64,000 nt of DNA from Caulobacter sp. (lineage in GTDB: Bacteria; Pseudomonadota; Alphaproteobacteria; Caulobacterales; Caulobacteraceae): NCBI GenBank assembly GCA_016125585.1, contig WGLL01000011.1:248001-312000 (forward strand). The letters are read 5' to 3'. Below, in pieces: positions 7,499-16,278 of the stretch (positions are counted from its first letter, which is position 1; every line of letters starts with the position of its first letter). Both the position numbers and the translations under genes were made by a program. The notes under the pieces are model-generated. The model did no database searches, was not told the origin of the DNA, and saw only the letters and a program-made list of their open reading frames with translations.

Positions 7499-8104
7499 AT
7501 GCCGCATCCCCCTGCATGGCTCAAACCCCATGGCAGACCCTGGGCCCGCCGGGCCGAGCGGCGGGTCTATGACAACCCCTGGCTATCCGTCAGCGAGTAT
7601 GACGCGACCGCCCCGACCGGCGCGCCGGCCCTCTACGGCTTGGTGCATATGAAGAACTACGGCATCGCCATCCTGCCGCTTCATGACGACGGCACGGTCA
7701 CCCTGGTCGGCCAGAACCGGTTCGCCATGGGTTATTCATGGGAAATTCCGGAAGGCGGCGGCCCGCTTGAGGACGATCCCCTGCACAGCGCCCGGCGGGA
7801 GCTGCGCGAGGAAGCCGGGCTTGAGGCCGCCGACTGGCGACTGATCCTGAAACTGCAGCTGTCCAACTCCGTGACCGACGAGCGCGCCTTCGGCTATCTG
7901 GCCACCGGCCTCAGCGCGGTGGACACCGATCCGGATGATACCGAGGACCTGGCCCTGGCCCGCGTTCCCTTCGCCGAGGCGCTGGCGGCGGCGGTGGCCG
8001 GGCACATCGAAGACGCATTAACAGTGGCGATGCTGCTTCGGGCTTACCATATGGCGTCAAAGGGCGAGCTGTCGGGAGCTCTGGCGCGGCATGTGCTAGG
8101 GTGA
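7499..8104 (+). CDS. Nudix hydrolase, ADP-ribose pyrophosphatase-like
   Basis: 201 residues. The Nudix box runs from EIPEGGGPLEDD to SARRELREEAGL near residues 83-108. The REL-x-EE-x-GL part is canonical, but the position normally held by the first glutamate of the box reads as Asp if the box is aligned from its C-terminal end. The surrounding VGQNRF and SWEIPEG segments are typical of the ADP-ribose or nucleotide-sugar diphosphatase branch. The ATG at 7499 follows GAGGTGAAG. The stop overlaps the region just before cysE, with 23 bp between them. Confidence 0.87.
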   Translation: MPHPPAWLKPHGRPWARRAERRVYDNPWLSVSEYDATAPTGAPALYGLVHMKNYGIAILPLHDDGTVTLVGQNRFAMGYSWEIPEGGGPLEDDPLHSARRELREEAGLEAADWRLILKLQLSNSVTDERAFGYLATGLSAVDTDPDDTEDLALARVPFAEALAAAVAGHIEDALTVAMLLRAYHMASKGELSGALARHVLG

Positions 8105-8127
8105 GCCGAGGTGACAGGGAGGCCGGC

Positions 8128-8958
8128 ATGGCCAAGCATCTGGAAGTGGTTGAACCGGCCGTCGCGCCCCCCGTCTGGGCGTCTTTGCGCAACGAGGCGG
8201 AGCGGGCCTCCCGCGAGGAGCCCGCCCTGGCCAGCCTGCTCAATTCGGTGATTCTGTCGCACGACCGGCTGGCCGACGCCCTGTCCTACCAGATCGCGCG
8301 AAAGCTGGGCGACCAGGAGCTTAGGGCGATGAGCGCCCGGGAGTTCGCCGATGAGGCGTTCGAGGCCGATCCGGCGATTATCGTCGCCGCCGAGGCCGAC
8401 CTGCGCGCCGTCTTCGAGCGCGACCCCGCCTGCAAGGGCTATGTGCAGCCCTTCCTGTTCTTCAAGGGCTTCATGGCCCTGCAGACCCACCGGGTCTCGC
8501 ACTGGATGTGGACCCACGGCCGCGACACCCTGGCCTTCTATCTGCAAAGCCGGATGAGCGAGGTCTTCCAGGTCGACATCCATCCCAACGCAAAGGTTGG
8601 CGCCGGGGTGTTCATCGACCACGGCACCGGCATCGTCATCGGCGAGACGGCCGTGGTCGGCGATGACGTCTCGATGCTGCACGGCGTGACGCTGGGCGGC
8701 ACCGGCGCGGAGCGCGGCGACCGCCACCCCAAGATCGGCAAGGGCGTTCTGCTGGGCGCGGGGGCCAAGGTTCTCGGCAACATCTCCGTTGGGGACTACG
8801 CCAAGGTGGCCTCGGGCTCGGTGGTGCTCAAGCCGGTGCCGGCCCATTGCACCGCCGCCGGCGTGCCCGCGCGGCTGGTCAACTGCCCGACCTGCGAGGA
8901 GCCGGCCCGGACCATGGATCACACGCTTGCGGAAATGGTCTACGACTACACCATCTAG
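8128..8958 (+). CDS. cysE: serine O-acetyltransferase
   Basis: 276 residues. The enzyme acetylates L-serine with acetyl-CoA in the first step of cysteine synthesis. The N-terminal helical domain is followed by a left-handed beta-helix of hexapeptide repeats from about residue 150. Signature segments are FQVDIHPNAKVGAGVFIDHG, TGIVIGETAVVGDDV and LHGVTLGGTG, with the catalytic histidines. I chose the ATG at 8128 because GGGAGG lies just upstream; a GTG at 8101 would overlap the Nudix stop. The C-terminal tail ends in YDYTI; such C-terminal Ile residues bind O-acetylserine sulfhydrylase in the cysteine synthase complex. Confidence 0.95.
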   Translation: MAKHLEVVEPAVAPPVWASLRNEAERASREEPALASLLNSVILSHDRLADALSYQIARKLGDQELRAMSAREFADEAFEADPAIIVAAEADLRAVFERDPACKGYVQPFLFFKGFMALQTHRVSHWMWTHGRDTLAFYLQSRMSEVFQVDIHPNAKVGAGVFIDHGTGIVIGETAVVGDDVSMLHGVTLGGTGAERGDRHPKIGKGVLLGAGAKVLGNISVGDYAKVASGSVVLKPVPAHCTAAGVPARLVNCPTCEEPARTMDHTLAEMVYDYTI

Positions 8959-9060
8959 GGGGTCATCGTCGGCGCGTGGATTAAGGGGTTGCGCCCGGCG
9001 CGCGGCTGACTAGGTTCCGCGCCACAGTTCTCAATTTACCTGCCGACCGGAGCGCCCCCC

Positions 9061-9264
9061 GTGGAAGACGCCGAAATCCAGAAACTCGAAGCCCATCTGA
9101 AGCGCACCTTCGGCAATCCGCACGTGGCGGTGAAGGCGCGCAAGCAGAAGGACTCGGCCGAGGTCGAGATGAAGGGCGAATTCATCGGCGTGATCTACGT
9201 CGATGAGGACGAAGACGGCTCCTACATGTTCGAGATGGCCATCCTCGCCGAAGACCTCGAGTAG
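9061..9264 (+). CDS. DUF3126 family protein
   Basis: A 67-residue acidic protein starting with GTG (first residues MEDAEIQKLEAHLK). The segments FGNPHVAVKAR, GEFIGVIYVDEDEDG and FEMAILAEDL match the DUF3126 family of Alphaproteobacteria. No enzymatic motif is present. It lies 6 bp upstream of the DCC-type thiol oxidoreductase gene and probably shares its transcript. Confidence 0.88.
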   Translation: MEDAEIQKLEAHLKRTFGNPHVAVKARKQKDSAEVEMKGEFIGVIYVDEDEDGSYMFEMAILAEDLE

Positions 9265-9270
9265 CCTGTC

Positions 9271-9726
9271 ATGGTCCCGCGCGAAGCCTTCAGCTATCGC
9301 CGGGACCCCGCTGTTCCCGCATTTCCCGACGACCGGCCGGTGATCGTCTTCGACGGCCATTGCGCGTTTTGCAGCGCCGGCATGCGGCTGGTGCTGCGCC
9401 TCGACCGCCAGAAGCTCTTCCGCCTGTTGCCGGCGCAGACGCCCCTGGGCGAGGCCCTCTATCGTCACTACGGGCTCGATCCGAGCGACTACGAGAGCAA
9501 CATCCTCATCGAGAACGGGGTCGCCCGCTTCAAGGCCGACGGCAGCCTGCGCATCGCCGAGGCGCTCGGCTGGCCCTGGCGAGCGGTGTGCCTGTTCCGG
9601 ATAGCGCCCCGTCGCTGGCAGGATGCTGTCTATGGTCTTATCGCCCGCAATCGCCTGAAGATCTTCGGCCGGACCGAGGTCTGCTATCGGCCGCAGGCCG
9701 ATTGGGCCGACAGGGTGTTGGGCTAG
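9271..9726 (+). CDS. thiol-disulfide oxidoreductase DCC family protein (DUF393)
   Basis: 151 residues. The defining N-terminal motif VIFDGHCAFCSAGM (D-x-x-C-x-x-C) lies near residue 29, followed by the family-typical FRLLPAQTPLG and YESNILIENG segments. Members adopt a thioredoxin-like fold; the substrate is unknown. It ends 3 bp before the GTG of the saccharopine-dehydrogenase-like gene, so genes 9061-11421 appear to be one operon. Confidence 0.9.
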   Translation: MVPREAFSYRRDPAVPAFPDDRPVIVFDGHCAFCSAGMRLVLRLDRQKLFRLLPAQTPLGEALYRHYGLDPSDYESNILIENGVARFKADGSLRIAEALGWPWRAVCLFRIAPRRWQDAVYGLIARNRLKIFGRTEVCYRPQADWADRVLG

Positions 9727-9729
9727 CCG

Positions 9730-11421
9730 GTGCGCGTCCTGATCATCGGCGGCTATGGCGTGTTCGGCGCACGGCTGGTGCGGCTGCTGGCGGCCGAGCC
9801 GCGCCTGACCCTGCTGGTCTCCGGTCGCTCGGAAGGGCGGGCGAGGGCGCTCTGCGAGCAGTGGGGATGGGAGGACGGGGCGATCCTGCAGCCGGCGCGC
9901 CTGGATCGCGATGGCGACGTCGCGGCGCAACTCGCCGCGCTGAAGCCCGATGTCGTTGTCGACTGCAGCGGCCCTTTTCAGGCCTACGGGGCCGAGCCCT
10001 TCCGCGTCGTCGAGGCCTGCATCGCCGCCGGCGTCCACTATCTCGATCTCGCGGATGGCAGTGATTTCGTGCTGGGGGTCGAGGCCTTTAACGCGGCCGC
10101 GCGCGCCGCCGGGGTGATGGTCATCAGCGGCGCCAGCACCTGTCCGGCCCTGACGGCGGCCGCCGTCCTGGAGATGACCGGCGGCTGGGCCGAGATCGAA
10201 AGCATCAGCGCCGGCATCGCCCCTTCGCCGCACGCCGTGGTCGGCGAGAACGTCCTGCGCGCCATCACCAGCTATGCCGGCAAACCCGTTGCCCTGCGCC
10301 GGGACGGCCAGACGGCCAGCGGCCGGGGCCTTCTCGAGACCCGCACCGTCACCATCGCCCCGCCTGGACGTCTGCCGCTCTACAGCACGCGGTTTTCGCT
10401 GGTCGATGTGCCCGATCTGACGGTGCTGCCCCGGTTGTGGCCCCGGGTGTGCTCGATCTGGATGGGGGCGGGACCCCGGCCGGAGCTGATGCACCGGATG
10501 CTCAACGGCTTGGCCTGGCTGGTCTCGCTTGGCCTGCCCTTGCCCCTGACCGCCCTGTCGGGCCTGTTCCATGCCGCCAAGACCCGCCTGAGCTGGGGCG
10601 AGGATCGCGGCGGCATGTATGTCGAGGTCGCAGGGGTGGACGCCGCCGGCCGGCCGGCAAGGCGCACCTGGTCCCTGACCGCCGATGGCGACCACGGCCC
10701 CTTCATTCCTTCCATGGCCGCCGCCGCCCTTGTCGGCAAGCTGCTGGTGGGCGAGCCGCCCGCGCCCGGCGCCCGCACCGCCGCCGGCGCCCTGACCCTG
10801 CGGGACTACGCGCCCCTGTTCGAGGCGCAGGGGATCGTCACCGGCGTCCGGGACCACCTGCCGCCGCAGGCCCCGGTCTATCAGCGGGTTCTCGCCGGCG
10901 CCTGGGCGGAGCTGCCGCCGGCGGTGCGGGCCATGCATGATCTGCCGGCGGGGCGTCTGGCGGCGCGCGGCCGGGCCAGCGTCGAGCGGGGGTCCAGCCT
11001 CCTGGCCCGGTTGGTCGGCGTTGTGATCGGCTTTCCCCGGGCGCAGGTCGATGGCCTGGTTGAGGTCGTCTTCGAGCGGCAGGGGCTGGCGGAACGCTGG
11101 ACCCGCAGCTTCGGCGACCAGCGCTTCGCAAGCCGCCAGTTCGCCGGCGAGGGGCGCGCCGCGCATCTGGTCGTCGAGGCGTTCGGCCCGCTGGCCTGCG
11201 GCATGGCGCCGGTGCTTGAGGCAGGCCGTCTGCGCCTGATCCCGCGCCGCTGGTCCCTGTTCGGCCTGGCCCTGCCGGCCTGGCTGTTTCCCCGCATTGA
11301 GGCCTGGGAGGCGCAGACCGATGGCCGGTTCGCCTTCAACGTCGCGATCTCGCACCCGCTGACCGGGCCCATCGTGGCCTATCGGGGCTGGCTTGAGCCG
11401 ATGATGCGGGACGACGCTTAG
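9730..11421 (+). CDS. saccharopine dehydrogenase-like NAD(P)-binding protein with DUF4166 domain
   Basis: 563 residues, GTG start. The N-terminal Rossmann fold carries VLIIGGYGVFGARL, and DVVVDCSGPFQAYG is typical of the saccharopine dehydrogenase NADP-binding family. The middle third forms the substrate-like domain. The last roughly 180 residues (from about LPPAVRAMHDL) correspond to DUF4166, often fused to such dehydrogenases. The reaction is unknown. It is the last gene of the 9061-11421 operon and its stop overlaps the OPT transporter stop by 4 bp, convergently. Confidence 0.82.
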   Translation: MRVLIIGGYGVFGARLVRLLAAEPRLTLLVSGRSEGRARALCEQWGWEDGAILQPARLDRDGDVAAQLAALKPDVVVDCSGPFQAYGAEPFRVVEACIAAGVHYLDLADGSDFVLGVEAFNAAARAAGVMVISGASTCPALTAAAVLEMTGGWAEIESISAGIAPSPHAVVGENVLRAITSYAGKPVALRRDGQTASGRGLLETRTVTIAPPGRLPLYSTRFSLVDVPDLTVLPRLWPRVCSIWMGAGPRPELMHRMLNGLAWLVSLGLPLPLTALSGLFHAAKTRLSWGEDRGGMYVEVAGVDAAGRPARRTWSLTADGDHGPFIPSMAAAALVGKLLVGEPPAPGARTAAGALTLRDYAPLFEAQGIVTGVRDHLPPQAPVYQRVLAGAWAELPPAVRAMHDLPAGRLAARGRASVERGSSLLARLVGVVIGFPRAQVDGLVEVVFERQGLAERWTRSFGDQRFASRQFAGEGRAAHLVVEAFGPLACGMAPVLEAGRLRLIPRRWSLFGLALPAWLFPRIEAWEAQTDGRFAFNVAISHPLTGPIVAYRGWLEPMMRDDA

Positions 11422-13397
11422 GCGCCGGCCTTCTTCCCCTGGGCTGCGCTGAAGGTGTACAGCGCGGCCAGGGCGGCGATGAACACCGCGATGCCGATCA
11501 GGATGGCCGGGCCCTCGAAGGCGTCGCCGACCAGCGCCATGGGGGACTGCGAGCCGCTCGCCACGATCACCCCGGCCAGGGCGACCCCGAACAGGCTCTC
11601 GCCGACAATCAGGCCCGAGGCCATCAGGACGCCCATGCGCTTGATGATCTCGCCATGCGGCCGGCCCCTGGCCCAGCGGTCATAGGCCCAGCCGGAGATG
11701 GCGCCCAGCACGACCGGGGTCGTGGTGCTCATCGGCAGATAGATGCCGATGCCGACGGCCAGCGGCGGCAGGCTGAAGCGGGTGGTCTTGCGCAGCACCT
11801 CGTCGACCAGCACCACGGCGGCGCCGATCAGGCCGCCGATGCCGATCAGGCCCCAGTCGAGACCGCCCTCCAGCACGCCCTTGGCCAGGGCCGAGATCAG
11901 CGTGGCTTGCGGGGCGGGCAGGGCGTCGGGGCGCACCACCGCGCCGCCGGCGAAACCGTAGGCGCTGTTGAGCAGATCGAGGATCGGCGGGATCACCAGG
12001 GCGCCGGCGATGACCCCGACGACCAGGGCGGCCTGCTGCTTCCAGGGCGTGGCCCCGACCAGCTGGCCGGTCTTGAGATCCTGCAGGTTGTCATTGGCGA
12101 TGGTCGAGACGGCGAACACCACGGCGGTGGCGAACAGGGCGAAGGCGACCAGCACTGGGGCGGTGTCGGACGGCAGGGCGACGCGGGCCATGACCAGCAG
12201 CAGGGAGGCGCCGATCACCGCCAGGATGCCGATCCCCGACAGCGGGCTGTTGGACGAGCCGATCAGCCCGGCCATGTAACCGCAGACGGCGGCCACCAGA
12301 AAACCGACGATGACCACATAGGCCAGGCCGCCGCCGATCAGCACCGCAGCGCCGACCCCGCCGACGCCGCCGGCCTGCAGGAAGGTCCAGAACAGCCAGG
12401 CCAGCGGCAGCAGGGCGGCGACGCTGACCCCGGCGACGATGCCGATGGGGATGTCGCGCTCGGTGATGTCCAGCGCGTCGGCGTGGCCGGCGGTGCGCTG
12501 GGCCTGGGCGGCCAGGGCGCTCATCAGCCCGCGCCACAGGGGCATGGCCAGGCGGCCAAGGGTCCAGATGGCGGCGACGCCGATGGCCCCTGCGCCCATG
12601 AAGCGCACCTTGGTGCGCCAGATCCCGCCGGCGATCTCGGCGATGTCGCCGACGCTGACCAGGCCGGAGGTGAGGATGGGAGTGACCACGCCCCAGGAGA
12701 TGACCAGGCCGGTCAGCATGGCCAGGCCGACCGACAGTCCGACCAGATGTCCCGCCCCAAACAGGGCCAGGGAGAAGGAGGTTCCGGCCGCGCCGGCCCC
12801 GGCGCCGACCTTGAAAAACTTCGTGAATTCAACGGCCATCAGCCGTGTCGCGGTCAGGGCGGCGACCCCGGCGGCGGCCAGGGACGAGACCACGACGACG
12901 ATCAGGCCGGAGCGGCCCTCGGCGGCGGCGGCCGTGGCGTTCTCCCGCGAGCCGGAGCCGACCTTCAGCACCTCGGCGGCGGCGACGCCTTCGGGGTAGG
13001 GCAGGTCGGAGTTGGTCACCAGGGCCCGGCGCAGGGGGATGGAGTACATCACGCCGAGGATGCCGCCGATGGCGCAGACGGCGAAGGAGGTCCAGAAGGG
13101 AAAGCCGCTCCACCAGCCGATCATCACCAGGCCCGGCAGGACGAAGATGATCGACGACAGGGTGCCGGCCGAGGAGGCCACCGTCTGGACGATGTTGTTT
13201 TCCCAGATGGTCGCGCCGCTGAACATCCGCAGCACCGCCATCGAGATCACCGCCGCCGGGATCGAGGAGGCGAAGGTCAGCCCGACCTTGAGGCCCAGGA
13301 AGACGTTGGCCGCCGTGAACACCAGGGTGATCAACACCCCCAGGATCAGGCTGCGCAGGGTCAGTTCGACCCTGCGGTCGGGCGTGGCGGTGGTCAC
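11418..13397 (-). CDS. OPT family oligopeptide transporter
   Basis: A 659-residue polytopic membrane protein with about 15 hydrophobic segments. The N-terminal ELTLRSLILGVLITLVFTAANVFLGLKVG and the GLTFASSIPAAVISMAVLR region are typical of bacterial OPT/YSL-type permeases, as are YPEGVAAAEVLK and the conserved NDNLQDLKTGQLVGATPWKQQ segment. OPT proteins import peptides or metal chelates by proton symport; the substrate is not predictable. The gene stands alone on the minus strand between a convergent operon and phoH. Confidence 0.92.
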   Translation of the reverse strand: MTTATPDRRVELTLRSLILGVLITLVFTAANVFLGLKVGLTFASSIPAAVISMAVLRMFSGATIWENNIVQTVASSAGTLSSIIFVLPGLVMIGWWSGFPFWTSFAVCAIGGILGVMYSIPLRRALVTNSDLPYPEGVAAAEVLKVGSGSRENATAAAAEGRSGLIVVVVSSLAAAGVAALTATRLMAVEFTKFFKVGAGAGAAGTSFSLALFGAGHLVGLSVGLAMLTGLVISWGVVTPILTSGLVSVGDIAEIAGGIWRTKVRFMGAGAIGVAAIWTLGRLAMPLWRGLMSALAAQAQRTAGHADALDITERDIPIGIVAGVSVAALLPLAWLFWTFLQAGGVGGVGAAVLIGGGLAYVVIVGFLVAAVCGYMAGLIGSSNSPLSGIGILAVIGASLLLVMARVALPSDTAPVLVAFALFATAVVFAVSTIANDNLQDLKTGQLVGATPWKQQAALVVGVIAGALVIPPILDLLNSAYGFAGGAVVRPDALPAPQATLISALAKGVLEGGLDWGLIGIGGLIGAAVVLVDEVLRKTTRFSLPPLAVGIGIYLPMSTTTPVVLGAISGWAYDRWARGRPHGEIIKRMGVLMASGLIVGESLFGVALAGVIVASGSQSPMALVGDAFEGPAILIGIAVFIAALAALYTFSAAQGKKAGA

Positions 13398-13473
13398 TGG
13401 TGGCTCCTCCCCGGGGCGTGCCTATGGGGCGGAGAGTGCGCAGGATCGGGGCCGCCGCTCAAGGGGCCAGTTC

Positions 13474-13499
13474 GGAGCCCGGCTTCGGGGCCGGGCTCC
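13474..13499 (-). terminator. hairpin downstream of phoH
   Basis: GGAGCCCGGC and its complement (outer positions 13474 and 13499) form a perfect 10-bp stem with a 6-nt loop, 8 bp after the phoH stop on the minus strand. No T-run follows, so it is at best a weak or Rho-assisted terminator. Confidence 0.4.
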
Positions 13500-13507
13500 C
13501 GCCTGGA

Positions 13508-14275
13508 TCAGAGAACGCCCAGCATCTCGGCGACGAGGGGGTGGCGGACGATGTCGCGGTCGGCCAGACGGACCACGGCGATGTTGTCCACCGCCTCGAA
13601 CCGCTCGGCGACGGCGGCAAGGCCCGAGAGTTCCGGCAACAGGTCCGACTGGTTCGGGTCGCCGGTGACCACCATGGTCGAATGCCAGCCCAGCCGGGTC
13701 AGCAGCATCTTCAGCTGCACATAGGTGCAGTTCTGGGCCTCGTCGATGACCACGAAGGCGTTGTTGAGGGTGCGGCCGCGCATGTAGCCGACCGGGGCGA
13801 TCTCGATCAGGCCCTCGGCCATCAGGGCCCGCACCCGCTTCATCGACAGGCGGTCGGAGAGGGCGTCGTAGAGGGGGCGCAGATAGGGGGCCAGCTTGTC
13901 CTCCATGTCGCCGGGCAGGTAGCCGATCGACTCGCCGGCTTCGACGGCGGGGCGGGACAGCACGATGCGGCCGACCTTGCCGGCCTCCAGCGCCTCGACG
14001 GCCTTGGCGATGGCCAGATAGGTCTTGCCGGTGCCGGCCGGGCCGAGGGCCATGATCAGGTTGTGCTTGTCGATGGCCTCCATCAGCGCCGCCTGGCCGT
14101 CGGACTTGGGTTTTATGGTCTTGAGATAGCCCTGGTCGCGATCCTGCTGGCCATGACCCCCCAGCGGCGACCATCCGGCGCCGACGGGCAGACGCCGGAC
14201 CTTGCTGTCGTCGGCGAACTGATCGGGGTCGAAAGCGCCTTCACGGGCAACGCGCTTCAGGGCTCGCTTGGTCAT
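13508..14275 (-). CDS. phoH: PhoH family ATPase
   Basis: 255 residues. Walker A is ALGPAGTGKTYLA near residue 76 and Walker B is NAFVVIDEAQN. The sensor-like segment VVTGDPNQSDL and the C-terminal DIVRHPLVAEM complete the PhoH signature. PhoH proteins are P-loop ATPases with helicase-like motifs implicated in RNA metabolism; the exact role is not settled. The N-terminal 50 residues are basic and low in complexity. A terminator-like hairpin lies immediately upstream on the same strand (14299-14330), which is unusual and may mean premature termination in the leader. Confidence 0.92.
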   Translation of the reverse strand: MTKRALKRVAREGAFDPDQFADDSKVRRLPVGAGWSPLGGHGQQDRDQGYLKTIKPKSDGQAALMEAIDKHNLIMALGPAGTGKTYLAIAKAVEALEAGKVGRIVLSRPAVEAGESIGYLPGDMEDKLAPYLRPLYDALSDRLSMKRVRALMAEGLIEIAPVGYMRGRTLNNAFVVIDEAQNCTYVQLKMLLTRLGWHSTMVVTGDPNQSDLLPELSGLAAVAERFEAVDNIAVVRLADRDIVRHPLVAEMLGVL

Positions 14276-14298
14276 GACTCAGCCTCCACGGGGGCAAG

Positions 14299-14330
14299 AA
14301 AAAAGGGCGTCGCCACAACGGCGCGCCCTT
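14299..14330 (-). terminator. intrinsic-terminator-like hairpin just upstream of phoH
   Basis: On the minus strand AAGGGCGCGCC, a short loop, GGCGACGCCCTT and then a run of Ts form a GC stem with one small internal loop followed by TTTTTTC. It is located 24-55 bp before the phoH start codon, pointing into phoH. It would end a transcript initiated further upstream in the 14330-14590 gap, or act as an attenuator of phoH. Confidence 0.5.
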
Positions 14331-14590
14331 GGGTCGGGATGGGAAGAGGGGAGAGTCGCGCACAGCCCGGCGGCCGGCCTTCGCTTCGATCAACAGGCGG
14401 TGGCGAAAACCGCCGGAGCACCAAACGCGACACCCATCTCTCCGTCTTCAGGAGTCCGCGGCCGAGAAGCCGGACGCGGGGGGATCGGACGGAGCTTTGA
14501 GGGCCCCCTCGAATCGCCCGACTAGGATGATGCTAACTTGGTTTATGAGGGGTTAAGCAAGCGGGTTTCCCGAATATATGAGGCACACGG
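14331..14590. other. divergent intergenic region between phoH and the carbonic anhydrase gene
   Basis: No convincing coding sequence. The part next to the carbonic anhydrase gene (14525-14585) is AT-richer than its surroundings and must contain the promoter for 14591 and probably one for the opposite direction. The GC-rich remainder precedes the minus-strand terminator-like hairpin at 14299-14330, so it could encode a short untranslated minus-strand RNA. I recognise no RNA family in it. Confidence 0.4.
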
Positions 14591-15121
14591 ATGACTGTTT
14601 ATGCTTTGGGCGCGCGGCGTCCGACTCTGCCGCCGAACGACGAATACTGGGTCGCGCCAAGCGCTTCGGTGATGGGTGATGTCGTTTTCAGTAAGAACGC
14701 CAGTATATGGTGGGGCGCGACGGCGCGTGGCGACACCGACACCATCACTATCGGCGAGAACAGCAACGTCCAGGACGGATCGGTGCTTCACGCCGACCAC
14801 GGCGTTCCGCTGAATATTGGCGCCAACGTCACCGTCGGCCATCTGGTCATGCTACACGGCTGCACGATCGGAGACGGATCGCTGATCGGCATCGGCTCGA
14901 TCATCCTCAATGGCGCGAAAATAGGCCGAAGTTGCCTGATCGGCGCCAATTGCCTGATCACCGAGGGCAAGGAAATTCCCGACAACAGCGTGGTCATGGG
15001 CGCGCCGGGCAAGGTGGTCCGCGAGGTGAGCCCCGAGCAGGCGGCGATTCTGGAGGCGTCGGCCCATCACTATGTCCAGAACTGGCAGCGCTATGTGCGC
15101 GAACTGACCGTCATCGATTGA
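14591..15121 (+). CDS. gamma carbonic anhydrase family protein
   Basis: 176 residues forming a left-handed beta-helix. The start [13 protein letters not shown] and segments [48 protein letters not shown] and GNCLI-type repeats ([13 protein letters not shown]) match YrdA/CaiE-type proteins. The histidine ligands expected for zinc are present in [13 protein letters not shown] and MLHGC. Such proteins hydrate CO2 or act as acyl- or metal-binding trimers; activity is not provable here. The gene stands alone. Confidence 0.92.
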   Translation: MTVYALGARRPTLPPNDEYWVAPSASVMGDVVFSKNASIWWGATARGDTDTITIGENSNVQDGSVLHADHGVPLNIGANVTVGHLVMLHGCTIGDGSLIGIGSIILNGAKIGRSCLIGANCLITEGKEIPDNSVVMGAPGKVVREVSPEQAAILEASAHHYVQNWQRYVRELTVID

Positions 15122-15174
15122 CGGACGGAGGGGAAGGGGTGGGCAACTGCGCCCCGAACGGAATCTCCATTCTC

Positions 15175-15318
15175 CGCTCATCCCGGCGAAGGCCGGGACC
15201 CAGCCGCGTGATCTCGATGTTTCCGGGATAGCGCCAGCCAGCTTCGGGCGCCGAAATCCGGTCAACCGGATGGCCCGGCGCCCTGGCGGATGGGGCCCGG
15301 CCTTCGCCGGGATGAGCG
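15175..15318. repeat. pair of inverted REP-like palindromes (family A)
   Basis: CATCCCGGCGAAGGCCGGGA at about 15179-15198 and its inverted counterpart CCCGGCCTTCGCCGGGATGA at 15296-15315. Each unit has a CCCGGC-GAAG-GCCGGG stem-loop, and the two units face each other. The same pair recurs at 16175-16278, so enoyl-CoA hydratase is bracketed by two copies of the element. Confidence 0.8.
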
Positions 15319-15349
15319 GGTTTGGGGAAGTACAACAAGGGAGCAAGCC

Positions 15350-16132
15350 ATGGCCTATGAGTTCATCAAGGTTGACCGCGAGGGTCCGGTCACCGTCTTC
15401 ACCCTCAACCGGCCGGAGGTGATGAACGCCCTTCATTCGCCGATGCATTTCGAACTGGACGAGGCCTTCAACGCCTTCGCCGCCGACCCGGAGCAGTGGG
15501 TCGGCATCGTCACCGGGGCAGGCGAGCGCGCCTTCTCGGCCGGCAACGACCTCAAGCACCAGGCCGGCGGCGGCAAGATGGGCAGCCCGCCGTCGGGCTT
15601 CGCCGGCCTGACCAGCCGCTTCGACCTCAACAAGCCGCTGATCGCCGCGGTCAACGGCGTCGCCATGGGCGGCGGCTTCGAGATCGCCCTGGCCTGCGAC
15701 CTGATCATCGCCGCCGACACCGCCGTCTTCGCCCTGCCCGAGCCCAAGGTCGGCCTGGCCGCCCTGGCCGGCGGCCTGCACCGCCTGCCCCGCCAGATCG
15801 GCCTCAAGCGCGCCATGGGCATGATCCTCACCGCCCGCCGGGTCAGCGCCGCCGAGGGCGAGTCCCTTGGCTTCGTCAACGCCGTGGTCCCCGCCGCCGA
15901 GCTGATGGCCGAGGCCAGGAAATGGGCCGGGCTGATCAGCGAATGCAGCCCGATGTCGATCCGCGCCTCCAAGGAGGCGGTAATGAACGGCCTCGACGCC
16001 GACAGCCTCGAGGCGGCGATCCGCGACCAGTTCAAGCACCCGGCCGTGGCGGCCCTGTTCAGGTCCGAGGACTTCGTCGAGGGCCCGATGGCCTTCGCGC
16101 AGAAGCGCGCGCCGCAGTGGAAGGGGCGGTAG
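15350..16132 (+). CDS. enoyl-CoA hydratase/isomerase family protein
   Basis: 260 residues, crotonase fold. Landmarks are LNRPEVMNALHSPM near the N-terminus, RAFSAGNDLKH (first oxyanion-hole segment) and NGVAMGGGFEIALACDLIIA, followed by FALPEPKVGL. The glutamate in ALPEPKVGL is in the position of one catalytic acid; the other usual glutamate (GGGFE) is also present. It hydrates or isomerises an enoyl-CoA in beta-oxidation or a related acyl-CoA pathway. The ATG at 15350 gives the family N-terminus. It is flanked by REP-like pairs and has no operon partner. Confidence 0.9.
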   Translation: MAYEFIKVDREGPVTVFTLNRPEVMNALHSPMHFELDEAFNAFAADPEQWVGIVTGAGERAFSAGNDLKHQAGGGKMGSPPSGFAGLTSRFDLNKPLIAAVNGVAMGGGFEIALACDLIIAADTAVFALPEPKVGLAALAGGLHRLPRQIGLKRAMGMILTARRVSAAEGESLGFVNAVVPAAELMAEARKWAGLISECSPMSIRASKEAVMNGLDADSLEAAIRDQFKHPAVAALFRSEDFVEGPMAFAQKRAPQWKGR

Positions 16133-16174
16133 GCAGGCCGGGCGTTCGTCGGCGCCGACCATGAAATCCTCCGC

Positions 16175-16278
16175 CATCCCGGCGAAGGCCGGGACCCAGT
16201 CTTTGGTCATCCCGTCTTCAGGAGGCTCTTCCAGGCCCGGTGGCTGAATCTGGACCCCGGCCTTCGCCGGGGAGGCGG
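16175..16278. repeat. second pair of inverted REP-like palindromes (family A)
   Basis: CATCCCGGCGAAGGCCGGGA at 16175-16194, and an inverted copy TGGACCCCGGCCTTCGCCGG beginning at 16251, about 55 bp apart. Same stem-loop core and same head-to-head arrangement as 15175-15318. Confidence 0.8.

Noticed and set aside
9031..11355. Very long open frame (774 codons) on the minus strand opposite the DCC and saccharopine-dehydrogenase-like genes
   Set aside because: It is antisense to three well-supported genes. The translated product is dominated by Gly, Gln, Arg and Ala without any domain, which is the usual shadow of high-GC coding DNA.
11655..13724. 689-codon open frame on the plus strand opposite the OPT transporter
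   Set aside because: The composition (Gly, Gln, Asp, His-rich) is that of an antisense shadow, and it also runs over the start of the OPT gene and the end of phoH.
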